Assembly: GCA_947627355.1 (NCBI GenBank)
Contig: CANQVX010000012.1
Span: 1-53,820, forward strand
Direction: 5' to 3'
Source of the DNA: an uncultured Bacilli bacterium
GTDB taxonomy: Bacteria; Bacillota_I; Bacilli_A; RFN20; CAG-631
DNA length: 53,820 nt
Below, piece after piece: positions 9,142-18,672 of this stretch. Under the pieces are notes generated by a model. That model was not told the origin of the DNA, ran no database searches, and saw nothing but the letters and a program-made list of their open reading frames with translations. The translations under genes and the position numbers were made by a program. Every line of letters starts with the position of its first letter. Position 1 is the stretch's first letter.

Positions 9142-9585
9142 ATGAAACTCAATGAACTTAAGTTTACAAAAGGCTCTCGTAAAAAAGGCGTTAGAGTCGG
9201 AAGAGGTATCGCATCAGGATGTGGTAAAACTTCTAGTAGAGGTATGAATGGTCAAAATAAACGTAGTGGCGGTGGTGTAAGACTTGGTTTTGAAGGTGGT
9301 CAAATGCCTTTATATCGTATCTTACCAAAGATTGGTTTTACAAACTACACTCGTAAGGTTTATGCTATTGTAAATGTGAAAGATTTAAATAAGTTTGATG
9401 AAGGTACAGTTGTTACTCCAGTATTATTGAAAGAAGCAGGATTAATTAAAAAAGAATTCTGTGGTGTCAAAATACTTGGTAATGGTACTTTAGAAAAGAA
9501 ACTTACTGTATCAGCTCATAAATTCTCTGCTTCTGCAAGTAAAGCAATTGAACAAGCAGGAGGAAAGGCTGAGGTGATTGCTTAA
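9142..9585 (+). CDS. rplO: 50S ribosomal protein L15
   Basis: The 147-residue product begins [43 protein letters not shown]-like, the L15 Gly/Arg-rich N-terminus, and ends in the conserved [20 protein letters not shown] 9142 follows AAGGAGGTG; an upstream in-frame ATG at 9115 precedes the SD and is not used. The stop overlaps the ATG of secY by one base, the common rplO-secY coupling. Confidence 0.96.
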   Translation: MKLNELKFTKGSRKKGVRVGRGIASGCGKTSSRGMNGQNKRSGGGVRLGFEGGQMPLYRILPKIGFTNYTRKVYAIVNVKDLNKFDEGTVVTPVLLKEAGLIKKEFCGVKILGNGTLEKKLTVSAHKFSASASKAIEQAGGKAEVIA

Positions 9586-10928
9586 TGTTTACAAAATTTA
9601 TCGATGCGTTTAAAAATAAAGATGTTCGTGGACGTATATTATTTACATTAGGTATTTTATTTATTTATGTTATTGGTCTATTAATCACTGTTCCTGGTGT
9701 TAATTCAGCTGATATTAATGGCGTTATTGCTGAAAACGATTTACTAGGTGTTATGAATCTACTTAGTGGTGGCGCTCTTGATCAATTCTCGATTTTTGCT
9801 TTAGGTGTTTCACCTTACATTACAGCTTCAATTATTATTCAATTGTTACAATTAGGTGTTTTACCTGCTTTACAAGAACTTGGTGAACAAGGTGAAGCTG
9901 GTAGAAGAAAAATAAACGATATTACAAGATATCTAGGTTTGTTACTTGGAGCTGTGCAAGCTTATGGTATTATCGTTACATTACAAAGTCGAGGAGTCGT
10001 TGACTTCAGTTTGATGTTTGGCGGCAAATTAGTTGAAGGCACTAATAGATTGTGGCTAGGTTATGTTTATGTAATCGCAATCTTACTTGCCGGAACTATG
10101 TTTACATTATGGTTAAGTGACCAAATTACAACAAAAGGTATTGGTAATGGGGTTTCAATGATTATCTTTGCCGGTATTATTAAAGGAATCCCTAGCAATT
10201 TCAGTCAAGTTTATAACGTATTAGTTCCAGTTGCTTCAACTGGTGGTGAATTCTTCAATGGTATATTGAAGTTCCTAGCTTATTGTATTTATGCATTAGC
10301 TATCATAATCTTTGTAATCTTTATTGAAACTGCTGTAAGAAAAATACCAATTCAACAATCAAAGCAAACGTTAAGTCAAAGCAATGCTAATATGAATTTC
10401 CTTCCAATTAAGTTAAATCCAGGAGGCGTAATTCCAGTTATCTTTGCTCAAGCTGTTTTAACAGCACCTGTAACTATTATGGGCTTTATTAATCCTAATA
10501 GTGCGGCTTATACTAAGGTCCAACATATCTTTTCACTAACTGAAACGATTAATGGTTGGCCAGTTGCTTTAATTGTTTATCTAGTATTAATTATTTTATT
10601 CAGTTTCATGTATGCTCATATTCAAATTGATCCTGAAAAATTATCAGAAAACTTACAAAAACAAAATTCTTATATTCCAGGAATTAGAACTGGTAGTGAA
10701 ACTAGAAATTATTTGAGTAGAGTATTAAACCGTGTTACTTTTACAGGAGCATTTGCGTTAGCATTTGTTGCTGCATTACCAATTATTGTTCCATTAATCT
10801 TTCCAGTATTAAGAGCTTCTTCATTTGGCGGTACAGGACTTATCATCGTAGTCGGTGTTGCTCTTGAAACTATGAGTCAAATCGAAGGCTATGTAGCTGA
10901 AAAGAATTATAAACAATTTACTTTCTAG
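9585..10928 (+). CDS. secY: Preprotein translocase channel subunit SecY
   Basis: The 447-residue product has the ten hydrophobic segments of SecY, beginning with ILFTLGILFIYVIGLLITVPGV, and the conserved PGGVIPVIFAQA and cytoplasmic loop before the last helices. SecY forms the membrane pore with SecE (40831 in this window) and SecG. Its start overlaps rplO. It is followed within 10 bases by adk, as in Bacillus. Confidence 0.97.
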   Translation: MFTKFIDAFKNKDVRGRILFTLGILFIYVIGLLITVPGVNSADINGVIAENDLLGVMNLLSGGALDQFSIFALGVSPYITASIIIQLLQLGVLPALQELGEQGEAGRRKINDITRYLGLLLGAVQAYGIIVTLQSRGVVDFSLMFGGKLVEGTNRLWLGYVYVIAILLAGTMFTLWLSDQITTKGIGNGVSMIIFAGIIKGIPSNFSQVYNVLVPVASTGGEFFNGILKFLAYCIYALAIIIFVIFIETAVRKIPIQQSKQTLSQSNANMNFLPIKLNPGGVIPVIFAQAVLTAPVTIMGFINPNSAAYTKVQHIFSLTETINGWPVALIVYLVLIILFSFMYAHIQIDPEKLSENLQKQNSYIPGIRTGSETRNYLSRVLNRVTFTGAFALAFVAALPIIVPLIFPVLRASSFGGTGLIIVVGVALETMSQIEGYVAEKNYKQFTF

Positions 10929-10938
10929 GAGCATTTAA

Positions 10939-12332
<1,394 letters not shown>

Positions 12333-12346
12333 GGAGGAAATATAAT

Positions 12347-12568
12347 TTGGCTAAGCAAGATGTTATTGAAGTGGAAGCCGTCATTGTAGAGGCATTGCCT
12401 AATACAATGTTCAAGGCTAAATTATTGGAGAATGATGTGGTAATTCTTGCCCACGTTTCTGGTAAAATCCGTATGAATTACATCCGCATTTTACCTGGTG
12501 ATAGAGTTACGTTAGAGCTTTCTCCTTATGATTTAACACGTGGGCGTATTGTTTTTAGACATAAATAA
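12347..12568 (+). CDS. infA: Translation initiation factor IF-1 (TTG start)
   Basis: The 73-residue OB-fold protein matches IF-1 ([60 protein letters not shown]). It blocks the A site during initiation. The start is TTG at 12347, 9 bases after AAGGAGG; no ATG is available without truncating the family N-terminus MAKQDVIE. A non-ATG start for IF-1 may matter because IF-1 and IF-3 influence start-codon choice. Confidence 0.95.
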   Translation: MAKQDVIEVEAVIVEALPNTMFKAKLLENDVVILAHVSGKIRMNYIRILPGDRVTLELSPYDLTRGRIVFRHK

Positions 12569-12595
12569 TTTAAAGAACCGAAGGGGGTTATATTT

Positions 12596-12709
12596 ATGAA
12601 GGTAAGACCTTCTGTTAAACCAATTTGCAACAAATGCAAAATTATTCGTCGTAAAGGTCGCTTGATGGTGATTTGTGAAAATCCTAAACACAAGCAAAGA
12701 CAAGGTTAA
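12596..12709 (+). CDS. rpmJ: 50S ribosomal protein L36, zinc-binding type
   Basis: This 37-codon gene lies between infA and rpsM, its usual place. The product starts [21 protein letters not shown] and ends [10 protein letters not shown]. Zinc ligands are Cys11, Cys14, Cys27 and His32. AAGGGGG precedes the ATG with good spacing. L36 is the smallest 50S protein, near the GTPase-associated centre. Confidence 0.97.
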   Translation: MKVRPSVKPICNKCKIIRRKGRLMVICENPKHKQRQG

Positions 12710-12729
12710 TTTTAAGGAGGATTTAGAAA

Positions 12730-13104
12730 ATGGCTCGTGTAGCAGGTGTAGATATTCCTGATAAGAAAAGAGTAGTAATCTCTTTAACTTACATTTATGG
12801 TATCGGACAATCTACAGCTTCAAAAATTTTAAAAGCTGTTGATATTAGTGAAGATATCCGTGTTAAAGATCTTAGTGAAGAACAATTAGCTAAGATTCGT
12901 AATGAAGTAGAACAATATAAAGTTGAAGGTGACTTACGTCGTGAAGTTAACATGAACATTAAAAGATTAATGGAAATTGGTAGTTATCGCGGTTTACGTC
13001 ACAAAAAAGGACTTCCAGTACGTGGTCAAAGAACAAGAACAAATGCTCGTACACGTAAAGGTCCTGCAAGAACTATTGCTAATAAAAAGGTAGCAACTAA
13101 ATAG
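12730..13104 (+). CDS. rpsM: 30S ribosomal protein S13
   Basis: The 124-residue product begins [26 protein letters not shown] and ends with the conserved [28 protein letters not shown]13 forms intersubunit bridges B1a/B1b and contacts P-site tRNA. AAGGAGG precedes the ATG. It is followed by rpsK, as in other bacterial alpha operons, but no rpsD lies in this operon (as in Bacillus). Confidence 0.97.
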   Translation: MARVAGVDIPDKKRVVISLTYIYGIGQSTASKILKAVDISEDIRVKDLSEEQLAKIRNEVEQYKVEGDLRREVNMNIKRLMEIGSYRGLRHKKGLPVRGQRTRTNARTRKGPARTIANKKVATK

Positions 13105-13118
13105 GTAGGTGAATATAA

Positions 13119-13520
13119 ATGGCACAAGCAAAAAATAGTAAAGCAAAAGGCTCAAAACGTAGAGTTAGAAAAAATGTCGCTAATGGTATCGTTCATATTC
13201 AATCTACATTTAACAATACAATCGTTACCATTACTGATGAAGCAGGTAATGCAATTACTTGGTCAAGCGCTGGTGTTTTAGGCTTTAAAGGTTCTAAAAA
13301 ATCAACTCCATTTGCTGCTCAAATGGCTGGTGAAGCAGCTGCAAAAGTAGCAATTGACCATGGTATGAAAAAGGTATCCGTTAACGTTAAAGGACCTGGA
13401 CCTGGTCGTGAAGCAGCAGTTAGAGCTTTACAACTAGCAGGTTTGGATGTTGTATCAATGGTTGATGTAACTCCAATTCCTCACAATGGTTGCCGTCCTC
13501 CAAAACGTCCTAGAGCATAA
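13119..13520 (+). CDS. rpsK: 30S ribosomal protein S11
   Basis: The 133-residue product has the S11 core [30 protein letters not shown] and [21 protein letters not shown], ending [17 protein letters not shown]11 is on the 30S platform near the mRNA exit. The NG within the last motif is the site of isoaspartate formation known in E. coli. The site upstream is GTAGGTG, weaker than its neighbours. Confidence 0.97.
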   Translation: MAQAKNSKAKGSKRRVRKNVANGIVHIQSTFNNTIVTITDEAGNAITWSSAGVLGFKGSKKSTPFAAQMAGEAAAKVAIDHGMKKVSVNVKGPGPGREAAVRALQLAGLDVVSMVDVTPIPHNGCRPPKRPRA

Positions 13521-13546
13521 TAAAATAGGATAAAGGAGGAAACACA

Positions 13547-14506
13547 ATGGAAAAATTCAAAAAACCAAATTTTAAAGTTGAACAATACGAAGTTGAAAAA
13601 AATCATGGCCGTTTTTCTATTGAACCATTAGAAAAAGGCTTTGGTACTACTTTAGGAAATGCCTTACGTAGGATTTTGTTATCATCTTTACCTGGCACTT
13701 CAATGTATGCAGTTGAAATTGAAGGAATTCGTCATGAATTTTCTGCAATCGCTGGCGTTGAAGAAGATGCAACTTCCTTAATTCTTAATTTAAAGACAGT
13801 TAATTATGCTTCAGAAGATTATGTTTCCAATATGGAAAGCGAAGTTAAATTAAAAGTAATTGGTCCAAAAGTTGTAACAGCTGCTGATTTAGTAACTCCT
13901 GCTGGTGTAGAAGTACTAAATAAAGATACTTATCTATGCACTGTTGCTGACGAAGGTCAATTATCGGCAACAATCTTTATTAGAACTGGTAGAGGCTATG
14001 TAGTTGCTGAAAAGAATAAGAATTATAAGATTCCTTTTGGTGTTATTCCTACTGATTCTAATTTCTCACCTATTAAAAAAGTGGGCTTTGAAGTTGAACC
14101 TACTCGTGTAGGACATGATTCAAATTATGATAAATTGATTCTAGACGTTACAACAAATGGTGCTTGCACTCCTGAAGAAGCAATTGTTTTAAGTGCTAAG
14201 ATTTTAATGGATCACTTAAAATTATTTGAAGAAGAACTTGGTTCTGACAAACTTTTTGAAAAATCAGTTATTGATGAAGATAAAAAAGAAGAACAAGATA
14301 AAGTTCAAGATTTAACTATCGAAGAATTAGATCTAAGTGTTCGTTCTTACAATTGCTTAAAGAGAGCAAATATTACAACTGTCCAAGAATTAACTCAAAG
14401 AACTGAAGAAGATATGATGAAAGTTCGTAACTTAGGTAAGAAATCATTAAAAGAAGTTCGTGATAAGTTAAAAGATATCGGACTATCATTTAAAATGAGC
14501 AATTAA
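13547..14506 (+). CDS. rpoA: RNA polymerase alpha subunit
   Basis: The 319-residue protein has both domains: the N-terminal dimerisation domain (FSIEPLEKGFGTTLGNALRRILLSSLPG) that nucleates core assembly, and from about residue 255 the C-terminal domain (LDLSVRSYNCLKRANITTVQEL, VRNLGKKSLKEVRDKL) that contacts UP elements and activators. An acidic Lys/Glu linker around residues 240-252 joins them. AAGGAGG precedes it. Confidence 0.98.
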   Translation: MEKFKKPNFKVEQYEVEKNHGRFSIEPLEKGFGTTLGNALRRILLSSLPGTSMYAVEIEGIRHEFSAIAGVEEDATSLILNLKTVNYASEDYVSNMESEVKLKVIGPKVVTAADLVTPAGVEVLNKDTYLCTVADEGQLSATIFIRTGRGYVVAEKNKNYKIPFGVIPTDSNFSPIKKVGFEVEPTRVGHDSNYDKLILDVTTNGACTPEEAIVLSAKILMDHLKLFEEELGSDKLFEKSVIDEDKKEEQDKVQDLTIEELDLSVRSYNCLKRANITTVQELTQRTEEDMMKVRNLGKKSLKEVRDKLKDIGLSFKMSN

Positions 14507-14526
14507 TTAAGAAAGAAGGTAAGAAA

Positions 14527-14928
14527 ATGGCACGCAATAAAATTCGTGGTAAAGCTGGAGTTAAATTTAAATCTCCATATACAACAGAAAAACGTATGTC
14601 TCAATTACGTACATTAGTTACTCACCTAATTATCAATGAACAATTAGAAGTAACTGAAACAACAGCAAAAAGCTTAGTTACTTATGCTGATAAAATGGTA
14701 ACATTTGCTAAAAAAGGCGATTTACATTCAAGAAGACTTGCTGCAGCATTTGTAAGAAATGTTTCTTTCAATGTTGATAAAGATAACACTCAAACAGCAC
14801 TTCAAAAATTATTTTCTGAATTAGGACCTAGATATGCTAGCCGTAATGGTGGTTATACAAGAATTATTAAGACTTATAACCGTCGTGGCGACAATGCTCC
14901 TATGGCTGTTGTTCAATTCGTTAAGTAA
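14527..14928 (+). CDS. rplQ: 50S ribosomal protein L17
   Basis: The 133-residue product contains the L17 blocks RMSQLRTLVTHLIINEQLEVTETTAKSL, ADKMVTFAKKGDLHSRRLAAAFV and ELGPRYASRNGGYTRIIKTYNRRGDNAPMAVVQFV. It is slightly longer than the shortest L17s. It is the last ribosomal gene of the cluster and is followed by a strong terminator. Confidence 0.97.
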   Translation: MARNKIRGKAGVKFKSPYTTEKRMSQLRTLVTHLIINEQLEVTETTAKSLVTYADKMVTFAKKGDLHSRRLAAAFVRNVSFNVDKDNTQTALQKLFSELGPRYASRNGGYTRIIKTYNRRGDNAPMAVVQFVK

Positions 14929-14949
14929 TTTTAAAACTAATTTATATTT

Positions 14950-14988
14950 AAAACGATTCTATAAGCTTTAATAGAATCGTTTTTATTT
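14950..14988 (+). terminator. Intrinsic terminator of the S10-spc-alpha cluster
   Basis: AAAACGATTCTAT (14950-14962) pairs perfectly over 13 bases with ATAGAATCGTTTT (14971-14984-), with an 8-base loop and a T-rich tail. It cleanly separates the ribosomal operon from the restriction-modification genes. Confidence 0.92.
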
Positions 14989-15023
14989 TAAAAAAATAAA
15001 CTATTTTGTATATGAAAAAACAC

Positions 15024-15038
15024 GTTATATGTTATAAT
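15024..15038 (+). promoter_or_regulatory. Promoter and possible operator of the restriction-modification genes
   Basis: An extended -10, TGTTATAAT (15030-15038), has no convincing -35. A direct repeat GTTATA occurs at 15024-15029 and 15031-15036, the second copy inside the -10. Transcription would start near 15045, at the ribosome binding site AGGTGG, leaving only about 14 bases of leader. The repeat is a plausible site for the helix-turn-helix of the first gene, which is inference. Confidence 0.6.
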
Positions 15039-15058
15039 ACTTTTAGGTGGTGATAGTA

Positions 15059-16114
15059 ATGTTAGATGAATTAGTATTACTAGGAAAAGATATCAAGAAA
15101 TGGCGTTTAGAAGCTGGTTTATCTCAAGAAAAATTAGCTGAATTATCAGGTGTTGAAAGAGCCCAAATCTCTCGGATTGAAACTGGAACAGCGCCTGGCA
15201 TTACTTACATGTCTATTTTAAAAATCTATAATTCACTTGGTAAGAAAATCTATAGCAATATAGAAACAGATGATAAAGTATTTGATATTCATCCATTTGT
15301 TAAATGGGCTGGTGGGAAAGGTCAATTACTTGAAACTATTGAAAAACACTTACCAACTTCGTTTAATAGATATTTTGAACCTTTTGTTGGTGGTGGAGCT
15401 TTATTATTTAAGTTACAACCTAAGTCTTTTTCAATTAATGATAACAATCAAGAATTGATAGCGGCTTATTCTTGTTTTTGTAATGACATTTTATTTAATG
15501 AACTGAAAAGACAACTTGATGAGCATGAATCATTACATAGTGAAGAATATTATTATCAAATTCGTGATTTAGACAAAGATACTAATTATGGTATGCTTCC
15601 AAGTGTTAATCATGCAGCTAGACTTATTTATTTAAACAAAGCATGTTTTAATGGTTTGTATCGGGTTAATTCAAAGGGCTATTTTAATGTTCCGTCAGGT
15701 AAAAAACAAAAAGTAATATGTTATGATAGGAAAAACTTTGATGACATTAGAAGATTCTTTAAATCTAGAAAATATGTGATAACTAATTTAGATTTCGAAG
15801 AAGCTGTAAAGAATGCTAAAGCCGGTGATTTTGTTTATTTTGATCCTCCATATGATACTTTAGAAGATAAGAATAGTTTTACATCTTATAGTAAAGATTC
15901 ATTTGGAAAAGCTGAACAAATAAGACTAGCTAAGGTTTATAAAGAATTATCTAATCGTGGTGTTTATGTTATGCTTAGCAATCATAACACTAAGTTTATC
16001 AATGAATTATATCAAGGTTTTCATATTAACGTAGTTCACGCTAAACGAATGATTAATAGTAATGGTGATGGCCGTGGTGAAATTGAAGAGGTTTTAATTA
16101 CTAATTATGAATAA
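15059..16114 (+). CDS. dpnM: HTH-Dam fusion: GATC adenine-N6 methyltransferase with XRE-type regulator domain (DpnM-like)
   Basis: The product of 351 residues joins an XRE-family helix-turn-helix (about residues 8-66, GLSQEKLAELSGVERAQISRIE) to a Dam/DpnM-class methyltransferase. The latter shows FVKWAGGKGQL (80-90), the SAM-binding FVGGGALLF (109-117) and catalytic DPPY (262-265). It methylates adenine in duplex GATC by family assignment. Pneumococcal DpnM lacks the N-terminal domain and is about 284 residues. I chose ATG 15059, 8 bases after AGGTGG; in-frame GTG codons at 15047 and 15050 lie in that site. The end overlaps dpnA by 8 bases. The HTH probably makes the methylase an autoregulator, like C-proteins of other systems. 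Confidence 0.93.
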   Translation: MLDELVLLGKDIKKWRLEAGLSQEKLAELSGVERAQISRIETGTAPGITYMSILKIYNSLGKKIYSNIETDDKVFDIHPFVKWAGGKGQLLETIEKHLPTSFNRYFEPFVGGGALLFKLQPKSFSINDNNQELIAAYSCFCNDILFNELKRQLDEHESLHSEEYYYQIRDLDKDTNYGMLPSVNHAARLIYLNKACFNGLYRVNSKGYFNVPSGKKQKVICYDRKNFDDIRRFFKSRKYVITNLDFEEAVKNAKAGDFVYFDPPYDTLEDKNSFTSYSKDSFGKAEQIRLAKVYKELSNRGVYVMLSNHNTKFINELYQGFHINVVHAKRMINSNGDGRGEIEEVLITNYE

Positions 16115-16904
16115 AAAGGTTTATTTTAAGACTTCTGATTTTGAATTATGGCTAGGTGATTCTTTTAAATTATTAAAGACCATTGATGAAAAAAGCATTG
16201 ATATGATCTTTGCTGATCCACCTTATTTTCTATCTGATGGTGGTATTTCTTGTAATTCAGGAAAACAAGTATCAGTAAATAAAGGTGAATGGGATAAACC
16301 ATTAACGATTGAAGATAGAATTAAATATAATCGTAAATGGTTAAAAGAATGTAAACGAATATTAAAAGATAATGGCACTATTTGGATAAGTGGAACTTTT
16401 CATAACATTTATTCAATTGGTGTTGCTTTAGAACTAGAAGGCTTTTCAATTATCAATAACATTACTTGGCAAAAGCCAAATCCAGCCCCAAATCTAGCCT
16501 GTCGTTGTTTTACTAATTCAACTGAAACCATCTTATGGGCTAGAAAACAACTAACAAAAACTAAAAAAGGCAAACATTATTTCAATTATAATTTAATGAA
16601 ATCATTGAATGATAATAAACAAATGAAAGATGTTTGGCAAATTAAATCAGTCACTAAAAGTGAGAAGAGATATGGAAAACATCCAACTCAAAAACCAGAA
16701 TCTTTACTAGAAAGAATAATACTTGCTTCAACTAAAGAAAATGAAATGGTATTAGATCCTTTTAATGGTAGTGGGACAACTGGTATAGTTTGTAAAAAAC
16801 TACATAGAAACTATCTAGGAATAGATATAAATCAAGACTATCTTGAAATTTCAAAAAGTAGATATAACGATATAAAGGGGGACAATAATGAAAAGAAATT
16901 TTGA
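16107..16904 (+). CDS. dpnA: DpnA-type adenine methyltransferase of a DpnII system
   Basis: The 265-residue protein closely follows DpnA: IDMIFADPPYFLSDGGIS with DPPY at 37-40, WISGTFHNIYSIGVALE, NNITWQKPNPAPNLACR, and the C-terminal SAM site DPFNGSGTTG (218-227). The order (catalytic motif first, SAM motif last) is the beta class. In pneumococcus DpnA also methylates single-stranded GATC DNA and protects incoming DNA during transformation; that role here is inference. It overlaps dpnM by 8 bases and the endonuclease gene by 17. Confidence 0.93.
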   Translation: MNKKVYFKTSDFELWLGDSFKLLKTIDEKSIDMIFADPPYFLSDGGISCNSGKQVSVNKGEWDKPLTIEDRIKYNRKWLKECKRILKDNGTIWISGTFHNIYSIGVALELEGFSIINNITWQKPNPAPNLACRCFTNSTETILWARKQLTKTKKGKHYFNYNLMKSLNDNKQMKDVWQIKSVTKSEKRYGKHPTQKPESLLERIILASTKENEMVLDPFNGSGTTGIVCKKLHRNYLGIDINQDYLEISKSRYNDIKGDNNEKKF

Positions 16905-17787
16905 TTTATGGCTTAGTAGTATGAAAGATAGCATTGCTTCATGGACGTATTATACTGATTTTAATAAAGTCTATGAAAATGTTTCAAAAATAAAAATTGA
17001 ATTGAATATTTTGAATTCTTTAATTGGTTCAAAAAACATTGAAAATGAATTCAAAGATATTATTAAACAATATCCTAATGTTTTAAAAGCAATTCCTATT
17101 TTGCTTGCTAAAAGAGAACATGAAATAAAAGTAAATACAAATACTGAAAATTATGTATTTAACTTTATTAAAATGAATTATTCTCTTGATCAATATGTTT
17201 TATTTATGAAAAACAGTGGTTTATTTGATTTACTTCAAAATCATATTATCAATAATCTTGTTGATTATGTTTTAGGTATTGAAGTAGGTATGGATACCAA
17301 TGGTAGAAAAAATAGAACTGGTGATGTTATGGAAGATTTAGTTGAATCTTTTCTAATAAAAGCAGGACTTGTTAAAAATAAAACATATTTTAAAGAAATG
17401 AGTAAATCTGAAATTGAAAAGAAATTCAATATAGATTTATCAAATATTAGTAACAATGGTAAAACCGAAAAGAGATTTAATTTTGTCTTTGTTGGTGCGA
17501 TGGATGAAATTTATGCTTGTGAATGTAATTTTTATGGTTCTAGTGGTTCTAAACTTAATGAAACAACTAGAAGTTATAAAACATTAGCAATAGAAGCAAA
17601 AGATATTAAAAACTTTAATTTTGTCTGGTTTACTGATGGTATTGGTTGGCTTGATGCTAAACATAACCTAGAAGAAACCTTTGATATATTAGATAATTTA
17701 TACAATTTAAATGATTTAGAAAATGGTGTTTTAGATAATTTAGTTTCATTTAAGCTTCATTTAGAAGGCTTATACCAAAACAAATGA
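16888..17787 (+). CDS. dpnB: DpnII-type restriction endonuclease (GATC)
   Basis: The 299-residue protein resembles R.DpnII/MboI enzymes: an N-terminal MKRNFDLWLSSMKDSIASWTYYTDF, a middle LGIEVGMDTNGRKNRTGDVMEDLVESFL and a nuclease-like core with KRFNFVFVGAMDEIYACECNFYGSSGSKLNE, followed by YKTLAIEAK and FVWFTDGIGWLDAKHNL. It should cut unmethylated GATC before the G. The ATG has an AAAGGGGG site within dpnA. Length is close to the 288 residues of DpnII. All three genes look intact, so the system is probably functional. Confidence 0.92.
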   Translation: MKRNFDLWLSSMKDSIASWTYYTDFNKVYENVSKIKIELNILNSLIGSKNIENEFKDIIKQYPNVLKAIPILLAKREHEIKVNTNTENYVFNFIKMNYSLDQYVLFMKNSGLFDLLQNHIINNLVDYVLGIEVGMDTNGRKNRTGDVMEDLVESFLIKAGLVKNKTYFKEMSKSEIEKKFNIDLSNISNNGKTEKRFNFVFVGAMDEIYACECNFYGSSGSKLNETTRSYKTLAIEAKDIKNFNFVWFTDGIGWLDAKHNLEETFDILDNLYNLNDLENGVLDNLVSFKLHLEGLYQNK

Positions 17788-17824
17788 AACATTTAAGTAA
17801 ATAAGTAAAGCGAATTTTTAAAAG

Positions 17825-17836
17825 ATATGTTATAAT
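17825..17836 (+). promoter_or_regulatory. Promoter of ecfA1
   Basis: The 12-mer ATATGTTATAAT contains an extended -10 (TGTTATAAT) and is identical to 15027-15038 before the restriction-modification genes. No good -35 is seen. The start would fall near 17843, just before GGGGAG. Confidence 0.6.
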
Positions 17837-17862
17837 ATTAAAGTATGTAAGGGGAGATTTTG

Positions 17863-18672
17863 GTGAGCGCAATTAAATTCGAAAATGTTAATTTCGGCTA
17901 TCATAACCAAAATTTAATTATTGAAGACTTAAACCTTGAAATTAAAAGAGGTAAATATACAGTTTTACTCGGTCATAATGGCAGTGGAAAATCAACTATA
18001 GCAAAGCTTGCTATAGGTCTTTTAGAATGTAAAAAAGGTTCGATTTTTGTTGATGATATTCTCCTTAACGAAGAAAACCTTAATAAAATCCGTAGTAAAG
18101 TTGCTATAGTCTTTCAAAACCCTGACAATCAATTTATTGGTGCTACTGTTCGTGATGATATGGCTTTTGGTCTTGAAAATAAATGTGTTGATACTAATTT
18201 AATGGATGGCATTATTGAAGAATATGCAAGTAAAGTTAATATGCAAAAGTTTTTAGATGCTGAACCTACCAACCTATCAGGAGGTCAAAAGCAAAGAGTA
18301 GCCATTGCTGGTGTACTTGCTATGCAACCAGATATCTTAATTTTAGATGAAGCCACCAGTATGCTCGATCCTGTCGGCAAAAAAGAGATTTTTGAAGTTA
18401 TAAAAGATTTAAAACAAAAACGTTCAGATATGACTATTTTATCAATCACTCATAACATTGACGAAGCACTTTTTGCCGATGAAATCATTATTTTAAACAA
18501 TGGTAAGGTTGTAAAAGTTGGTAATCCTAGTGAAATCCTATATGACAATGAACTTCTAACTAAAAATGCTTTAGAAGCTCCTTTTATTGTTCAACTTGAA
18601 GAAAGTTTAAATAAGGCTGGAATTAAAGTGAAGCAAACCTTAGATGTAAAGGAATTGGTGAAACAATTATGA
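17863..18672 (+). CDS. ecfA1: ECF transporter ATPase A1
   Basis: The 269-residue ABC ATPase has Walker A GHNGSGKST, Q-loop FQNPDNQF, signature LSGGQKQRVAIAG and Walker B LILDEATSMLD. It powers energy-coupling-factor uptake of vitamins or metals together with EcfA2, EcfT and an exchangeable S component not found in this window. GTG 17863 is 6 bases after GGGGAG; an in-frame TTG at 17860 is too close. The stop TGA overlaps ecfA2 by 4 bases. Confidence 0.95.
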   Translation: MSAIKFENVNFGYHNQNLIIEDLNLEIKRGKYTVLLGHNGSGKSTIAKLAIGLLECKKGSIFVDDILLNEENLNKIRSKVAIVFQNPDNQFIGATVRDDMAFGLENKCVDTNLMDGIIEEYASKVNMQKFLDAEPTNLSGGQKQRVAIAGVLAMQPDILILDEATSMLDPVGKKEIFEVIKDLKQKRSDMTILSITHNIDEALFADEIIILNNGKVVKVGNPSEILYDNELLTKNALEAPFIVQLEESLNKAGIKVKQTLDVKELVKQL

